Source: Ilex aquifolium
Lineage: Eukaryota; Streptophyta; Magnoliopsida; Aquifoliales; Aquifoliaceae
Length of the DNA: 64,000 nt
Assembly (NCBI GenBank): GCA_951799425.1
Contig: OX637401.1
Span: 33,157,780 to 33,221,779, forward strand
Direction of reading: 5' to 3'
Shown: positions 9,847-24,377 of the stretch, one piece after another
How the letters are laid out: every line of letters begins with the position of its first letter
Position numbering within the stretch: the stretch's first letter is position 1
Translations under genes and position numbers: made by a program
The notes under the pieces: generated by a model
Seen by the model: only the letters and a program-made list of their open reading frames with translations
Told to the model about the DNA's origin: nothing
Databases searched by the model: none

Positions 9847-12258
9847 ACTATACCAAACTTCCATCACCATTTCGAACTTGTTAGAAGAAGAATCACCAAT
9901 TTTGATCTCAATATATTGGTTAGGGTTTCAAGTTCTCATTACAATGCCGCAAGAGTTAGCTCAATCCGAGTTCGGGAGAAACAGTTATGTCTGATATACT
10001 ATTTCATTTTAAAGGTGGACTACTTATTACACCAAACTTGCGTTACAATAGAGCCCATGCTAGAGGATTTTTCATGACTTTTGATGTGAATAAAATGGTT
10101 AGGGATTCAAGAATTCTTTACAATGCAGCAAGAATCATCTTAATCAGAGACCGGAGTAAAAAGTTATGTCAGAAATACTAAAGAATGGGAAATTACTTTT
10201 TTTTCCTAGTGGAGGGGAATGGCCAACTATACCAAACTTCCATCACCATTTCGAACTTGTTAGAAGGTGAATCACCAATTTTGATCTCAATATATTGGTT
10301 AGGGTTTCAAGTTCTCATTACAATGCCGCAAGAGTTAGCTCAATCCGAGTTCGGGAGAAAAAGTTATGTCTGATATACTATTTCATTTTAAAGGAGGACT
10401 ACTTATTACACCAAACTTGCGTTACAATAGAGCCCATGCTAGAGGATTTTTCCTGACTTTTGATTTGAATAAAATGGTTAGGGATTCAAGAATTCTTTAC
10501 AATGCAGCAAGAATCATCTTATTTAGAGACCGGAGTAAAAAGTTATGTCAGAAATACTAAAGAATGGGAAATTACTTTTTTTTCATAGTGGAGGGGATGG
10601 CCAACTATACCAAACTTCCATCACCATTTCGAACTTGTTAGAAGATGAATCACCAATTTTGATCTCAATATATTGGTTAGGGTTTCAAGTTCTCATTACA
10701 ATGCCGCAAGAGTTAGCTCAATCCGAGTTCGGGAGAAACAGTTATGTCGGATATACTATTTCATTTTAAAGGTGGACTACTTATTACACCAAACTTGCGT
10801 TACAATAGAGCCCATGCTAGAGGATTTTTCATGACTTTTGATGTGAATAAAATGGTTAGGGATTCAAGAATTCTTTACAATGCAGCAAGAATCATCTTAA
10901 TCAGAGACCGGAGTAAAAAGTTATGTCAGAAATACTAAAGAATGGGAAATTACTTTTTTTTCCTAGTGGAGGGGAATGGCCAACTATACCAAACTTCCAT
11001 CACCATTTCGAACTTGTTAGAAGGTGAATCACCAATTTTGATCTCAATATATTGGTTAGGGTTTCAAGTTCTCACTACAATGCCGCAAGAGTTAGCTCAA
11101 TCCGAGTTCGGGAGAAAAAGTTATGTCCGATATACTATTTCATTTTAAAGGAGGACTACTTATTACACCAAACTTGCGTTACAATAGAGCCCATGCTAGA
11201 GGATTTTTCATGACTTTTGATGTGAATAAAATGGTTAGGGATTCAAGAATTCTTTACAATGCAGCAAGAATCATCTTAATCAGAGACTGGAGTAAAAAGT
11301 TATGTCAGAAATACTAAAGAATGAGAAATTACTTTTTTTTCCTAGTGGAGGGGAATTGGAAACTATACCAAACTTCCATCACCATTTCGAACTTGTTAGA
11401 AGATGAATCACCAATTTTGATCTCAATATATTGGTTAGGGTTTCAAGTTCTCATTTCAATGCCGCAAGAGTTAGCTCAATCCGAGTTCGGGAGAAAAAGT
11501 TATGTCCGAAATACTATTTCATTTCAAAGGTGGACTACTTATTACACCAAACTTGCGTTACAATAGAGCCCATGCTAGAGGATTTTTCATGACTTTTGAT
11601 GTGAACAAAATGGTTAGGGATTCAAGAATTCTTTACAATGCCGCAAGAATCATCTTAATCAGAGACCGGAGTAAAAAGTTATGTCAGAAATACTAAAGAA
11701 TGGGAAATTACTTTTTTTTCCTAGTGGAGGGGAATGGCCAACTATACCAAACTTCCATCACCATTTCGAACTTGTTAGGAGATGAATCACCAATTTTGAT
11801 CTCAATATATTGGTTAGGGTTTCAAGTTCTCATTACAATGCCGCAAGAGTTAGCTCAATCCGAGTTCGGGAGAAAAAGTTATGTCCGATATACTATTTCA
11901 TTTTAAAGGTGGACTACTTATTACACCAAACTTGCGTTACAATAGAGCCCATGCTAGAGGATTTTTCATGACTTTTGATGTGAATAAAATGGTTAGGGAT
12001 TCAAGTATTCTTTACAATGCCACAAGAATCATCTTATTTAGAGACCGGAGTAAAAAGTTATGTCAGAAATACTAAAGAATGAAAAATTACTTTTTTTTCC
12101 TAGTGGAGGGGATGGCCAACTATACCAAACTTCCATCACCATTTCGAACTTGTTAGAAGAAGAATCACCAATTTTGATCTCAATATATTGGTTAGGGTTT
12201 CAAGTTCTCATTACAATGCCGCAAGAGTTAGCTCAATCCGAGTTCGGGAGAAACAGTT
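9847..12258 (+). repeat. Deletion derivative of the 13-mer (monomers at 9987-11881)
   Basis: The unit at 9987 starts a third 13-mer round. The unit at 10366 has the CTGACTTTTGATTTG variant of 7337 or 8094. The unit at 11123 has the GACTGGAG variant of 8851. The offset to copy 2 falls from 3029 bp (8 units) at 10366 to 2272 bp (6 units) at 11123, so two monomers are missing between about 10545 and 10970. The B half before 11502 has GAGTTCGGG, not the GAGGTCGGG of both full copies. A simple unequal exchange within the HOR explains this. Confidence 0.82.
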
Positions 12259-13773
12259 ATGTCTGATATACTATTTCATTTTAAAGGTGGACTACTTATT
12301 ACACCAAACTTGCGTTACAATAGAGCCCATGCTAGAGGATTTTTCATGACTTTTGATGTGAATAAAATGGTTAGGGATTCAAGAATTCTTTACAATGCAG
12401 CAAGAATCATCTTAATCAGAGACCGGAGTAAAAAGTTATGTCAGAAATACTAAAGAATGGGAAATTACTTTTTTTTCCTAGTGGAGGGGAATGGCCAACT
12501 ATACCATACTTCCATCACCATTTCGAACTTGTTAGAAGGTGAATCACCAATTTTGATCTCAATATATTGGTTAGGGTTTCAAGTTCTCACTACAATGCCG
12601 CAAGAGTTAGCTCAATCCGAGTTCGGGAGAAAAAGTTATGTCCGATATACTATTTCATTTTAAAGGAGGACTACTTATTACACCAAACTTGCGTTACAAT
12701 AGAGCCCATGCTAGAGGATTTTTCATGACTTTTGATGTGAATAAAATGGTTAGGGATTCAAGAATTCTTTACAATGCAGCAAGAATCATCTTAATCAGAG
12801 ACCGGAGTAAAAAGTTATGTCAGAAATACTAAAGAATGAGAAATTACTTTTTTTTCCTAGTGGAGGGGAATTGGAAACTATACCAAACTTCCATCACCAT
12901 TTCGAACTTGTTAGAAGATGAATCACCAATTTTGATCTCAATATATTGGTTAGGGTTTCAAGTTCTCATTTCAATGCCGCAAGAGTTAGCTCAATCCGAG
13001 TTCGGGAGAAAAAGTTATGTCCGAAATACTATTTCATTTCAAAGGTGGACTACTTATTACACCAAACTTGCGTTACAATAGAGCCCATGCTAGAGGATTT
13101 TTCATGACTTTTGATGTGAACAAAATGGTTAGGGATTCAAGAATTCTTTACAATGCCGCAAGAATCATCTTAATCAGAGACCGGAGTAAAAAGTTATGTC
13201 AGAAATACTAAAGAATGGGAAATTACTTTTTTTTCTTAGTGGAGGGGAATGGCCAACTATACCAAACTTCCATCACCATTTCGAACTTGTTAGGAGATGA
13301 ATCACCAATTTTGATCTCAATATATTGGTTAGGGTTTCAAGTTCTCATTACAATGCCGCAAGAGTTAGCTCAATCCGAGTTCGGGAGAAAAAGTTATGTC
13401 CGATATACTATTTCATTTTAAAGGTGGACTACTTATTACACCAAACTTGCGTTACAATAGAGCCCATGCTAGAGGATTTTTCATGACTTTTGATGTGAAT
13501 AAAATGGTTAGGGATTCAAGTATTCTTTACAATGCCACAAGAATCATCTTATTTAGAGACCGGAGTAAAAAGTTATGTCAGAAATACTAAAGAATGAAAA
13601 ATTACTTTTTTTTCCTAGTGGAGGGGATGGCCAACTATACCAAACTTCCATCACCATTTCGAACTTGTTAGAAGAAGAATCACCAATTTTGATCTCAATA
13701 TATTGGTTAGGGTTTCAAGTTCTCATTACAATGCCGCAAGAGTTAGCTCAATCCGAGTTCGGGAGAAACAGTT
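12259..13773 (+). repeat. Tetramer HOR (a-b-c-d), tandem copy 1
   Basis: This is the first of three adjacent 1515-bp tetramers, with the marker order described at 141-1655. A private change, TTTTCTTAG for TTTTCCTAG, lies at about 13235 and is absent from the two following copies. Confidence 0.92.
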
Positions 13774-15288
13774 ATGTCTGATATACTATTTCATTTTAAA
13801 GGTGGACTACTTATTACACCAAACTTGCGTTACAATAGAGCCCATGCTAGAGGATTTTTCATGACTTTTGATGTGAATAAAATGGTTAGGGATTCAAGAA
13901 TTCTTTACAATGCAGCAAGAATCATCTTAATCAGAGACCGGAGTAAAAAGTTATGTCAGAAATACTAAAGAATGGGAAATTACTTTTTTTTCCTAGTGGA
14001 GGGGAATGGCCAACTATACCATACTTCCATCACCATTTCGAACTTGTTAGAAGGTGAATCACCAATTTTGATCTCAATATATTGGTTAGGGTTTCAAGTT
14101 CTCACTACAATGCCGCAAGAGTTAGCTCAATCCGAGTTCGGGAGAAAAAGTTATGTCCGATATACTATTTCATTTTAAAGGAGGACTACTTATTACACCA
14201 AACTTGCGTTACAATAGAGCCCATGCTAGAGGATTTTTCATGACTTTTGATGTGAATAAAATGGTTAGGGATTCAAGAATTCTTTACAATGCAGCAAGAA
14301 TCATCTTAATCAGAGACCGGAGTAAAAAGTTATGTCAGAAATACTAAAGAATGAGAAATTACTTTTTTTTCCTAGTGGAGGGGAATTGGAAACTATACCA
14401 AACTTCCATCACCATTTCGAACTTGTTAGAAGATGAATCACCAATTTTGATCTCAATATATTGGTTAGGGTTTCAAGTTCTCATTTCAATGCCGCAAGAG
14501 TTAGCTCAATCCGAGTTCGGGAGAAAAAGTTATGTCCGAAATACTATTTCATTTCAAAGGTGGACTACTTATTACACCAAACTTGCGTTACAATAGAGCC
14601 CATGCTAGAGGATTTTTCATGACTTTTGATGTGAACAAAATGGTTAGGGATTCAAGAATTCTTTACAATGCCGCAAGAATCATCTTAATCAGAGACCGGA
14701 GTAAAAAGTTATGTCAGAAATACTAAAGAATGGGAAATTACTTTTTTTTCCTAGTGGAGGGGAATGGCCAACTATACCAAACTTCCATCACCATTTCGAA
14801 CTTGTTAGGAGATGAATCACCAATTTTGATCTCAATATATTGGTTAGGGTTTCAAGTTCTCATTACAATGCCGCAAGAGTTAGCTCAATCCGAGTTCGGG
14901 AGAAAAAGTTATGTCCGATATACTATTTCATTTTAAAGGTGGACTACTTATTACACCAAACTTGCGTTACAATAGAGCCCATGCTAGAGGATTTTTCATG
15001 ACTTTTGATGTGAATAAAATGGTTAGGGATTCAAGTATTCTTTACAATGCCACAAGAATCATCTTATTTAGAGACCGGAGTAAAAAGTTATGTCAGAAAT
15101 ACTAAAGAATGAAAAATTACTTTTTTTTCCTAGTGGAGGGGATGGCCAACTATACCAAACTTCCATCACCATTTCGAACTTGTTAGAAGAAGAATCACCA
15201 ATTTTGATCTCAATATATTGGTTAGGGTTTCAAGTTCTCATTACAATGCCGCAAGAGTTAGCTCAATCCGAGTTCGGGAGAAACAGTT
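13774..15288 (+). repeat. Tetramer HOR (a-b-c-d), tandem copy 2
   Basis: This is the middle 1515-bp tetramer. It carries the same marker string as its neighbours (CCATACTT, GGAAAC, CCGAAATAC, AGTATTC with GCCAC, GAAGAAG, AAACAGTTATGTCTG) and no private change that I noticed by eye. Confidence 0.92.
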
Positions 15289-18200
15289 ATGTCTGATATA
15301 CTATTTCATTTTAAAGGTGGACTACTTATTACACCAAACTTGCGTTACAATAGAGCCCATGCTAGAGGATTTTTCATGACTTTTGATGTGAATAAAATGG
15401 TTAGGGATTCAAGAATTCTTTACAATGCAGCAAGAATCATCTTAATCAGAGACCGGAGTAAAAAGTTATGTCAGAAATACTAAAGAATGGGAAATTACTT
15501 TTTTTTCCTAGTGGAGGGGAATGGCCAACTATACCATACTTCCATCACCATTTCGAACTTGTTAGAAGGTGAATCACCAATTTTGATCTCAATATATTGG
15601 TTAGGGTTTCAAGTTGTCACTACAATGCCGCAAGAGTTAGCTCAATCCGAGTTCGGGAGAAAAAGTTATGTCCGATATACTATTTCATTTTAAAGGAGGA
15701 CTACTTATTACACCAAACTTGCGTTACAATAGAGCCCATGCTAGAGGATTTTTCATGACTTTTGATGTGAATAAAATGGTTAGGGATTCAAGAATTCTTT
15801 ACAATGCAGCAAGAATCATCTTAATCAGAGACCGGAGTAAAAAGTTATGTCAGAAATACTAAAGAATGAGAAATTACTTTTTTTTCCTAGTGGAGGGGAA
15901 TTGGAAACTATACCAAACTTCCATCACCATTTCGAACTTGTTAGAAGATGAATCACCAATTTTGATCTCAATATATTGGTTAGGGTTTCAAGTTCTCATT
16001 TCAATGCCGCAAGAGTTAGCTCAATCCGAGTTCGGGAGAAAAAGTTATGTCCGAAATACTATTTCATTTCAAAGGTGGACTACTTATTACACCAAACTTG
16101 CGTTACAATAGAGCCCATGCTAGAGGATTTTTCATGACTTTTGATGTGAACAAAATGGTTAGGGATTCAAGAATTCTTTACAATGCCGCAAGAATCATCT
16201 TAATCAGAGACCGGAGTAAAAAGTTATGTCAGAAATACTAAAGAATGGGAAATTACTTTTTTTTCCTAGTGGAGGGGAATGGCCAACTATACCAAACTTC
16301 CATCACCATTTCGAACTTGTTAGGAGATGAATCACCAATTTTGATCTCAATATATTGGTTAGGGTTTCAAGTTCTCATTACAATGCCGCAAGAGTTAGCT
16401 CAATCCGAGTTCGGGAGAAAAAGTTATGTCCGATATACTATTTCATTTTAAAGGTGGACTACTTATTACACCAAACTTGCGTTACAATAGAGCCCATGCT
16501 AGAGGATTTTTCATGACTTTTGATGTGAATAAAATGGTTAGGGATTCAAGTATTCTTTACAATGCCACAAGAATCATCTTATTTAGAGACCGGAGTAAAA
16601 AGTTATGTCAGAAATACTAAAGAATGAAAAATTACTTTTTTTTCCTAGTGGAGGGGATGGCCAACTATACCAAACTTCCATCACCATTTCGAACTTGTTA
16701 GAAGAAGAATCACCAATTTTGATCTCAATATATTGGTTAGGGTTTCAAGTTCTCATTACAATGCCGCAAGAGTTATCTCAATCCGAGTTCGGGAGAAACA
16801 GTTATGTCCGATATACTATTTCATTTTAAAGGTGGACTACTTATTACACCAAACTTGCGTTACAATAGAGCCCATGCTAGAGGATTTTTCATGACTTTTG
16901 ATGTGAATAAAATGGTTAGGAATTCAAGAATTCTTTACAATGCAGCAAGAATCATCCTAATCAGAGACCGGAGTAAAAAGTTATGTCAGAAATACTAAAG
17001 AATGGGAAATTACTTTTTTTTCCTAGTGGAGGGGAATGGCCAACTATACCAACCTTCCATCACCATTTCGAACTTGTTAGAAGGTGAATCACCAATTTGG
17101 ATCTCAATATATTGGTTAGGGTTTCAAGTTCTCATTACAATGCCGCAAGAGTTAGCTCAATCCGAGTTCGGGAGAAAAAGTTATGTCCGATATACTATTT
17201 CATTTTAAAGGAGGACTACTTATTACACCAAACTTGCGTTACAATAGAGCCCATGCTAGAGGATTTTTCATGACTTTTGATGTGAATAAAATGGTTAGGG
17301 ATTCAAGAATTCTTTACAATGCAGCAAGAATCATCTTATTTAGAGACCGGAGTAAAAAGTTATGTCAGAAATACTAAAGAATGGGAAATTACTTTTTTTT
17401 CGTAGTGGAGGGGATGGCCAACTATACCAAACTTCCATCACCATTTCGAACTTGTTAGAAGATGAATCACCAATTTTGATCTCAATATATTGGTTAGGGT
17501 TTCAAGTTCTCATTGCAATGCCGCAAGAGTTAGCTCAATCCGAGTTCGGGAGAAACAGTTATGTCCGATATACTATTTCATTTTAAAGGTGGACTACTTA
17601 TTACACCAAACTTACGTTACAATAGAGCCCATGCTAGAGGATTTTTCATGACTTTTGATGTGAATAAAATGGTTAGGGATTCAAGAATTCTTTACAATGC
17701 AGCAAGAATCATCTTAATCAGAGACCGGAGTAAAAAGTTATGTCAGAAATACTAAAGAATGGGAAATTACTTTTTTTTCCTAGTGGAGGGGAATGGCCAA
17801 CTATACCAAACTTCCATCACCATTTCGAACTTGTTAGAAAGTGAATCACCAATTTTGATCTCAATATATTGGTTAGGGTTTCAAGTTCTCATTACAATGC
17901 CGCAAGAGTTAGCTCAATCCGAGTTCGGGAGAAAAAGTTATGTCCGATATACTATTTCATTTTAAAGGAGGACTACTTATTACACCAAACTTGCCTTACA
18001 ATAGAGCCCATGCTAGAGGATTTTTCATGACTTTTTATGTGAATAAAATGGTTAGGGATTCAAGAATTGTTTACAATGCAGCAAGAATCATCTTATTTAG
18101 AGACCGGAGTAAAAAGTTATGTCAGAAATACTAAAGAATGGGAAATTACTTTTTTTTCGTAGTGGAGGGGATGGCCAACTATACCAAACTTCCATCACCA

Positions 18201-18317
18201 TTTCGAACTTGTTAGAAGATGAATCACCAATTTTGATCTCAATATATTGGTTAGGGTTTCAAGTTCTCATTACAATGCCGCAAGAGTTAGCTCAATCCGA
18301 GTTCGGGAGAAACAGTT
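15289..18317 (+). repeat. 8-monomer HOR copy 1 (3029 bp)
   Basis: Tetramer a-b-c-d (15289-16803) is followed by four further units e-h (16804, 17183, 17561, 17940). Diagnostic changes shared with copy 2 are AAGTTGTCAC (~15612), GTTAGGAATTC (~16916), CCAACCTT with CAATTTGGATC (~17050-17103), CATTGCAATG (~17512), TTACGTTAC (~17613), TTGCCTTAC (~17992), CTTTTTATG (~18031) and GAATTGTTTAC (~18065). The last removes the EcoRI site of unit h. Confidence 0.92.
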
Positions 18318-21300
18318 ATGTCCGATATACTATTTCATTTTAAAGGAGGACTACTTATTACACCAAACTTGCGTTACAATAGAGCCCATGCTAGAGGATT
18401 TTTCATGACTTTTGATGTGAATAAAATGGTTAGGGATTCAAGAATTCTTTACAATGCAGCAAGAATCATCTTAATCAGAGACCGGAGTAAAAAGTTATGT
18501 CAGAAATACTAAAGAATGGGAAATTACTTTTTTTTCCTAGTGGAGGGGAATGGCCAACTATACCATACTTCCATCACCATTTCGAACTTGTTAGAAGGTG
18601 AATCACCAATTTTGATCTCAATATATTGGTTAGGGTTTCAAGTTGTCACTACAATGCCGCAAGAGTTAGCTCAATCCGAGTTCGGGAGAAAAAGTTATGT
18701 CCGATATACTATTTCATTTTAAAGGAGGACTACTTATTACACCAAACTTGCGTTACAATAGAGCCCATGCTAGAGGATTTTTCATGACTTTTGATGTGAA
18801 TAAAATGGTTAGGGATTCAAGAATTCTTTACAATGCAGCAAGAATCATCTTAATCAGAGACCGGAGTAAAAAGTTATGTCAGAAATACTAAAGAATGAGA
18901 AATTACTTTTTTTTCCTAGTGGAGGGGAATTGGAAACTATACCAAACTTCCATCACCATTTCGAACTTGTTAGAAGATGAATCACCAATTTTGATCTCAA
19001 TATATTGGTTAGGGTTTCAAGTTCTCATTTCAATGCCGCAAGAGTTAGCTCAATCCGAGTTCGGGAGAAAAAGTTATGTCCGAAATACTATTTCATTTCA
19101 AAGGTGGACTACTTATTACACCAAACTTGCGTTACAATAGAGCCCATGCTAGAGGATTTTTCATGACTTTTGATGTGAACAAAATGGTTAGGGATTCAAG
19201 AATTCTTTACAATGCCGCAAGAATCATCTTAATCAGAGACCGGAGTAAAAAGTTATGTCAGAAATACTAAAGAATGGGAAATTACTTTTTTTTCCTAGTG
19301 GAGGGGAATGGCCAACTATACCAAACTTCCATCACCATTTCGAACTTGTTAGGAGATGAATCACCAATTTTGATCTCAATATATTGGTTAGGGTTTCAAG
19401 TTCTCATTACAATGCCGCAAGAGTTAGCTCAATCCGAGTTCGGGAGAAAAAGTTATGTCCGATATACTATTTCATTTTAAAGGTGGACTACTTATTACAC
19501 CAAACTTGCGTTACAATAGAGCCCATGCTAGAGGATTTTTCATGACTTTTGATGTGAATAAAATGGTTAGGGATTCAAGTATTCTTTACAATGCCACAAG
19601 AATCATCTTATTTAGAGACCGGAGTAAAAAGTTATGTCAGAAATACTAAAGAATGAAAAATTACTTTTTTTTCCTAGTGGAGGGGATGGCCAACTATACC
19701 AAACTTCCATCACCATTTCGAACTTGTTAGAAGAAGAATCACCAATTTTGATCTCAATATATTGGTTAGGGTTTCAAGTTCTCATTACAATGCCGCAAGA
19801 GTTATCTCAATCCGAGTTCGGGAGAAACAGTTATGTCCGATATACTATTTCATTTTAAAGGTGGACTACTTATTACACCAAACTTGCGTTACAATAGAGC
19901 CCATGCTAGAGGATTTTTCATGACTTTTGATGTGAATAAAATGGTTAGGAATTCAAGAATTCTTTACAATGCAGCAAGAATCATCCTAATCAGAGACCGG
20001 AGTAAAAAGTTATGTCAGAAATACTAAAGAATGGGAAATTACTTTTTTTTCCTAGTGGAGGGGAATGGCCAACTATACCAACCTTCCATCACCATTTCGA
20101 ACTTGTTAGAAGGTGAATCACCAATTTGGATCTCAATATATTGGTTAGGGTTTCAAGTTCTCATTACAATGCCGCAAGAGTTAGCTCAATCCGAGTTCGG
20201 GAGAAAAAGTTATGTCCGATATACTATTTCATTTTAAAGGAGGACTACTTATTACACCAAACTTGCGTTACAATAGAGCCCATGCTAGAGGATTTTTCAT
20301 GACTTTTGATGTGAATAAAATGGTTAGGGATTCAAGAATTCTTTACAATGCAGCAAGAATCATCTTATTTAGAGACCGGAGTAAAAAGTTATGTCAGAAA
20401 TACTAAAGAATGGGAAATTACTTTTTTTTCGTAGTGGAGGGGATGGCCAACTATACCAAACTTCCATCACCATTTCGAACTTGTTAGAAGATGAATCACC
20501 AATTTTGATCTCAATATATTGGTTAGGGTTTCAAGTTCTCATTGCAATGCCGCAAGAGTTAGCTCAATCCGAGTTCGGGAGAAACAGTTATGTCCGATAT
20601 ACTATTTCATTTTAAAGGTGGACTACTTATTACACCAAACTTACGTTACAATAGAGCCCATGCTAGAGGATTTTTCATGACTTTTGATGTGAATAAAATG
20701 GTTAGGGATTCAAGAATTCTTTACAATGCAGCAAGAATCATCTTAATCAGAGACCGGAGTAAAAAGTTATGTCAGAAATACTAAAGAATGGGAAATTACT
20801 TTTTTTTCCTAGTGGAGGGGAATGGCCAACTATACCAAACTTCCATCACCATTTCGAACTTGTTAGAAAGTGAATCACCAATTTTGATCTCAATATATTG
20901 GTTAGGGTTTCAAGTTCTCATTACAATGCCGCAAGAGTTAGCTCAATCCGAGTTCGGGAGAAAAAGTTATGTCCGATATACTATTTCATTTTAAAGGAGG
21001 ACTACTTATTACACCAAACTTGCCTTACAATAGAGCCCATGCTAGAGGATTTTTCATGACTTTTTATGTGAATAAAATGGTTAGGGATTCAAGAATTGTT
21101 TACAATGCAGCAAGAATCATCTTATTTAGAGACCGGAGTAAAAAGTTATGTCAGAAATACTAAAGAATGGGAAATTACTTTTTTTTCGTAGTGGAGGGGA
21201 TGGCCAACTATACCAAACTTCCATCACCATTTCGAACTTGTTAGAAGATGAATCACCAATTTTGATCTCAATATATTGGTTAGGGTTTCAAGTTCTCATT

Positions 21301-21346
21301 ACAATGCCGCAAGAGTTAGCTCAATCCGAGTTCGGGAGAAACAGTT
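18318..21346 (+). repeat. 8-monomer HOR copy 2 (3029 bp)
   Basis: This copy is colinear with 15289-18317 at an offset of 3029 bp and carries the same diagnostic changes, e.g. GTTAGGAATTC (~19945), CAATTTGGATC (~20131), CATTGCAATG (~20541), TTGCCTTAC (~21021). The first ~30 bp differ (TCCGATATAC and AAAGGAGG here, TCTGATATAC and AAAGGTGG at 15289), placing the duplication breakpoint just inside the first unit. Confidence 0.92.
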
Positions 21347-24300
21347 ATGTCCGATATACTATTTCATTTTAAAGGAGGACTACTTATTACACCAAACTTG
21401 CGTTACAATAGAGCCCATGCTAGAGGATTTTTCATGACTTTTGATGTGAATAAAATGGTTAGGGATTCAAGAATTCTTTACAATGCAGCAAGAATCATCT
21501 TATTTAGAGACCGGAGTAAAAAGTTATGTCAGAAATACTAAAGAATGGGAAATTACTTTTTTTTCATAGTGGAGGGGATGGCCAACTATACCATACTTCC
21601 ATCACCATTTCGAACTTGTTAGAAGGTGAATCACCAATTTTGATCTCAATATATTGGTTAGGGTTTCAAGTTCTCATTACAATGCCGCAAGAGTTAGCTC
21701 AATCCGAGTTCGGGAGAAAAAGTTATGTCCGATATACTATTTCATTTTAAAGGAGGACTACTTATTACACCAAACTTGCGTTACAATAGAGCCCATGCTA
21801 GAGGATTTTTCATGACTTTTGATGTGAATAAAATGGTTAGGGATTCAAGAATTCTTTACAATGCAGCAAGAATCATCTTAATCAGAGACCGGAGTAAAAA
21901 GTTATATCAGAAATACTAAAGAATGAGAAATTACTTTTTTTTCCTAGTGGAGGGGAATTGGCAACTATACCAAACTTCCATCACCATTTCGAACTTGTTA
22001 GAAGATGAATCACCAATTTTGATCTCAATATATTGGTTAGGGTTTCAAGTTCTCATTTCAATGCCGCAAGAGTTAGCTCAATCCGAGTTCGGGAGAAAAA
22101 TTTATGTCCGAAATACTATTTCATTTCAAAGGTGGACTACTTATTACACCAAACTTGCGTTACAATAGAGCCCATGCTAGAGGATTTTTCATGACTTTTG
22201 ATGTGAACAAAATGGTTTGGGATTCAAGAATTCTTTACAATGCCGCAAGAATCATCTTAATCAGAGACCGGAGTAAAAAGTTATGTCAGAAATACTAAAG
22301 AATGGGAAATTACTTTTTTTTCCTAGTGGAGGGGAATGGCCAACTATACCAAACTTCCATTACCATTTCGAACTTGTTAGAAGATGAATCACCAATTTTG
22401 ATCTCAATATATTGGTTAGGGTTTCAAGTTCTCATTACAATGCCGCAAGAGTTAGCTCAATCCGAGTTCGGGAGAAAAAGTTATGTCCGATATACTATTT
22501 CATTTTAAAGGAGGACTACTTATTACACCAAACTTGCGTTACAATAGAGCCCATGCTAGAGGATTTTTCATGACTTTTGATGTGAATAAAATGGTTAGGG
22601 ATTCAAGAATTCTTTACAATGCAGCAAGAATCATCTTAATCAGAGACCGGAGTAAAAAGTTATGTCAGAAATACTAAAGAATGAGAAATTACTTTTTTTT
22701 CCTAGTGGAGGGGAATTGGCAACTATAGCAAACTTCCATCACCATTTCGAACTTGTTAGAAGATGAATCACCAATTTTGATCTCAATATATTGGTTAGGG
22801 TTTCAAGTTCTCATTTCAATGCCGCAAGAGTTAGCTCAATCCGAGTTCGGGAGAAAAATTTATGTCCGAAATACTATTTCATTTCAAAGGTGGACTACTT
22901 ATTACACCAAACTTGCGTTACAATAGAGCCCATGCTAGAGGATTTTTCATGACTTTTGATGTGAACAAAATGGTTTGGGATTCAAGAATTCTTTACAATG
23001 CCGCAAGAATCATCTTAATCAGAGACCGGAGTAAAAAGTTATGTCAGAAATACTAAAGAATGGGAAATTACTTTTTTTTCCTAGTGGAGGGGAATGGCCA
23101 ACTATACCAAACTTCCATTACCATTTCGAACTTGTTAGAAGATGAATCACCAATTTTGATCTCAATATATTGGTTAGGGTTTCAAGTTCTCATTACAATG
23201 CCGCAAGAGTTAGCTCAATCCGAGTTCGGGAGAAAAAGTTATGTCCGATATACTATTTCATTTTAAAGGAGGACTACTTATTACACCAAACTTGCGTTAC
23301 AATAGAGCCCATGCTAGAGGATTTTTCATGACTTTTAATGTGAATAAAATGGTTAGGGATTCAAGAATTCTTTACAATGCAGCAAGAATCATCTTAATCA
23401 GAGACCGGAGTAAAAAGTTATGTCAGAAATACTAAAGAATGAGAAATTACTTTTTTTTCCTAGTGGAGGGGAATTGGCAACTATAGCAAACTTCCATCAC
23501 CATTTCGAACTTGTTAGAAGATGAATCACCAATTTTGATCTCAATATATTGGTTAGGGTTTCAAGTTCTCATTTCAATGCCGCAAGAGTTAGCTCAATCC
23601 GAGTTCGGGAGAAAAATTTATGTCCGAAATACTATTTCATTTCAAAGGTGGACTACTTATTACATCAAACTTGCGTTACAATAGAGCCCATGCTAGAGGA
23701 TTTTTCATGACTTTTGATGTGAACAAAATGGTTAGGGATTCAAGAATTCTTTACAATGCCGCAAGAATCATCTTAATCAGAGACCGGAGTAAAAAGTTAT
23801 GTCAGAAATACTAAAGAATGGGAAATTACTTTTTTTTCCTAGTGGAGGGGAATGGCCAACTATACCAAACTTCCATCACCATTTCGAACTTGTTAGAAGA
23901 TGAATCACCAATTTTGATCTCAATATATTGGTTAGGGTTTCAAGTTCTCCTTACAATGCCGCAAGAGTTAGCTCAATCCGAGTTCGGGAGAAAAAGTTAT
24001 GTCCGATATACTATTTCATTTTAAAGGTGGACTACTTATTACACCAAACTTGCGTTACAATAGAGCCCATGCTAGAGGATTTTTCATGACTTTTGATGTG
24101 AATAAAATGGTTAAGGATTCAAGAATTCTTTACAATGCAGCAAGAATCATCTTAATCAGAGACCGGAGTAAAAAGTTATGTCAGAAATACTAAAGAATGA
24201 GAAATTACTTTTTTTTCCTAGTGGAGGGGAATTGGCAACTATACCAAACTTCCATCACCATTTCGAACTTGTTAGAAGATGAATCACCAATTTTGATCTC

Positions 24301-24377
24301 AATATATTGGTTAGGGTTTCAAGTTCTCATTTCAATGCCGCAAGAGTTAGCTCAATCCGAGTTCGGGAGAAAAATTT
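21347..24377 (+). repeat. Transition into the middle domain, with a 2-monomer duplication
   Basis: There are eight units (21347, 21725, 22104, 22483, 22862, 23241, 23620, 23999). From 21725 new markers appear: TTATATCAG (~21903), AATTGGCAAC instead of AATTGGAAAC, and AGAAAAATTTATG. The pair 22104-22861 is repeated at 22862-23619 (758 bp). Both share TGGTTTGGG in unit 1 and CCATTACCATTTC in the following B half (~22358 and ~23116). TATAGCAAAC replaces TATACCAAAC near 22726 and 23483. Confidence 0.88.
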
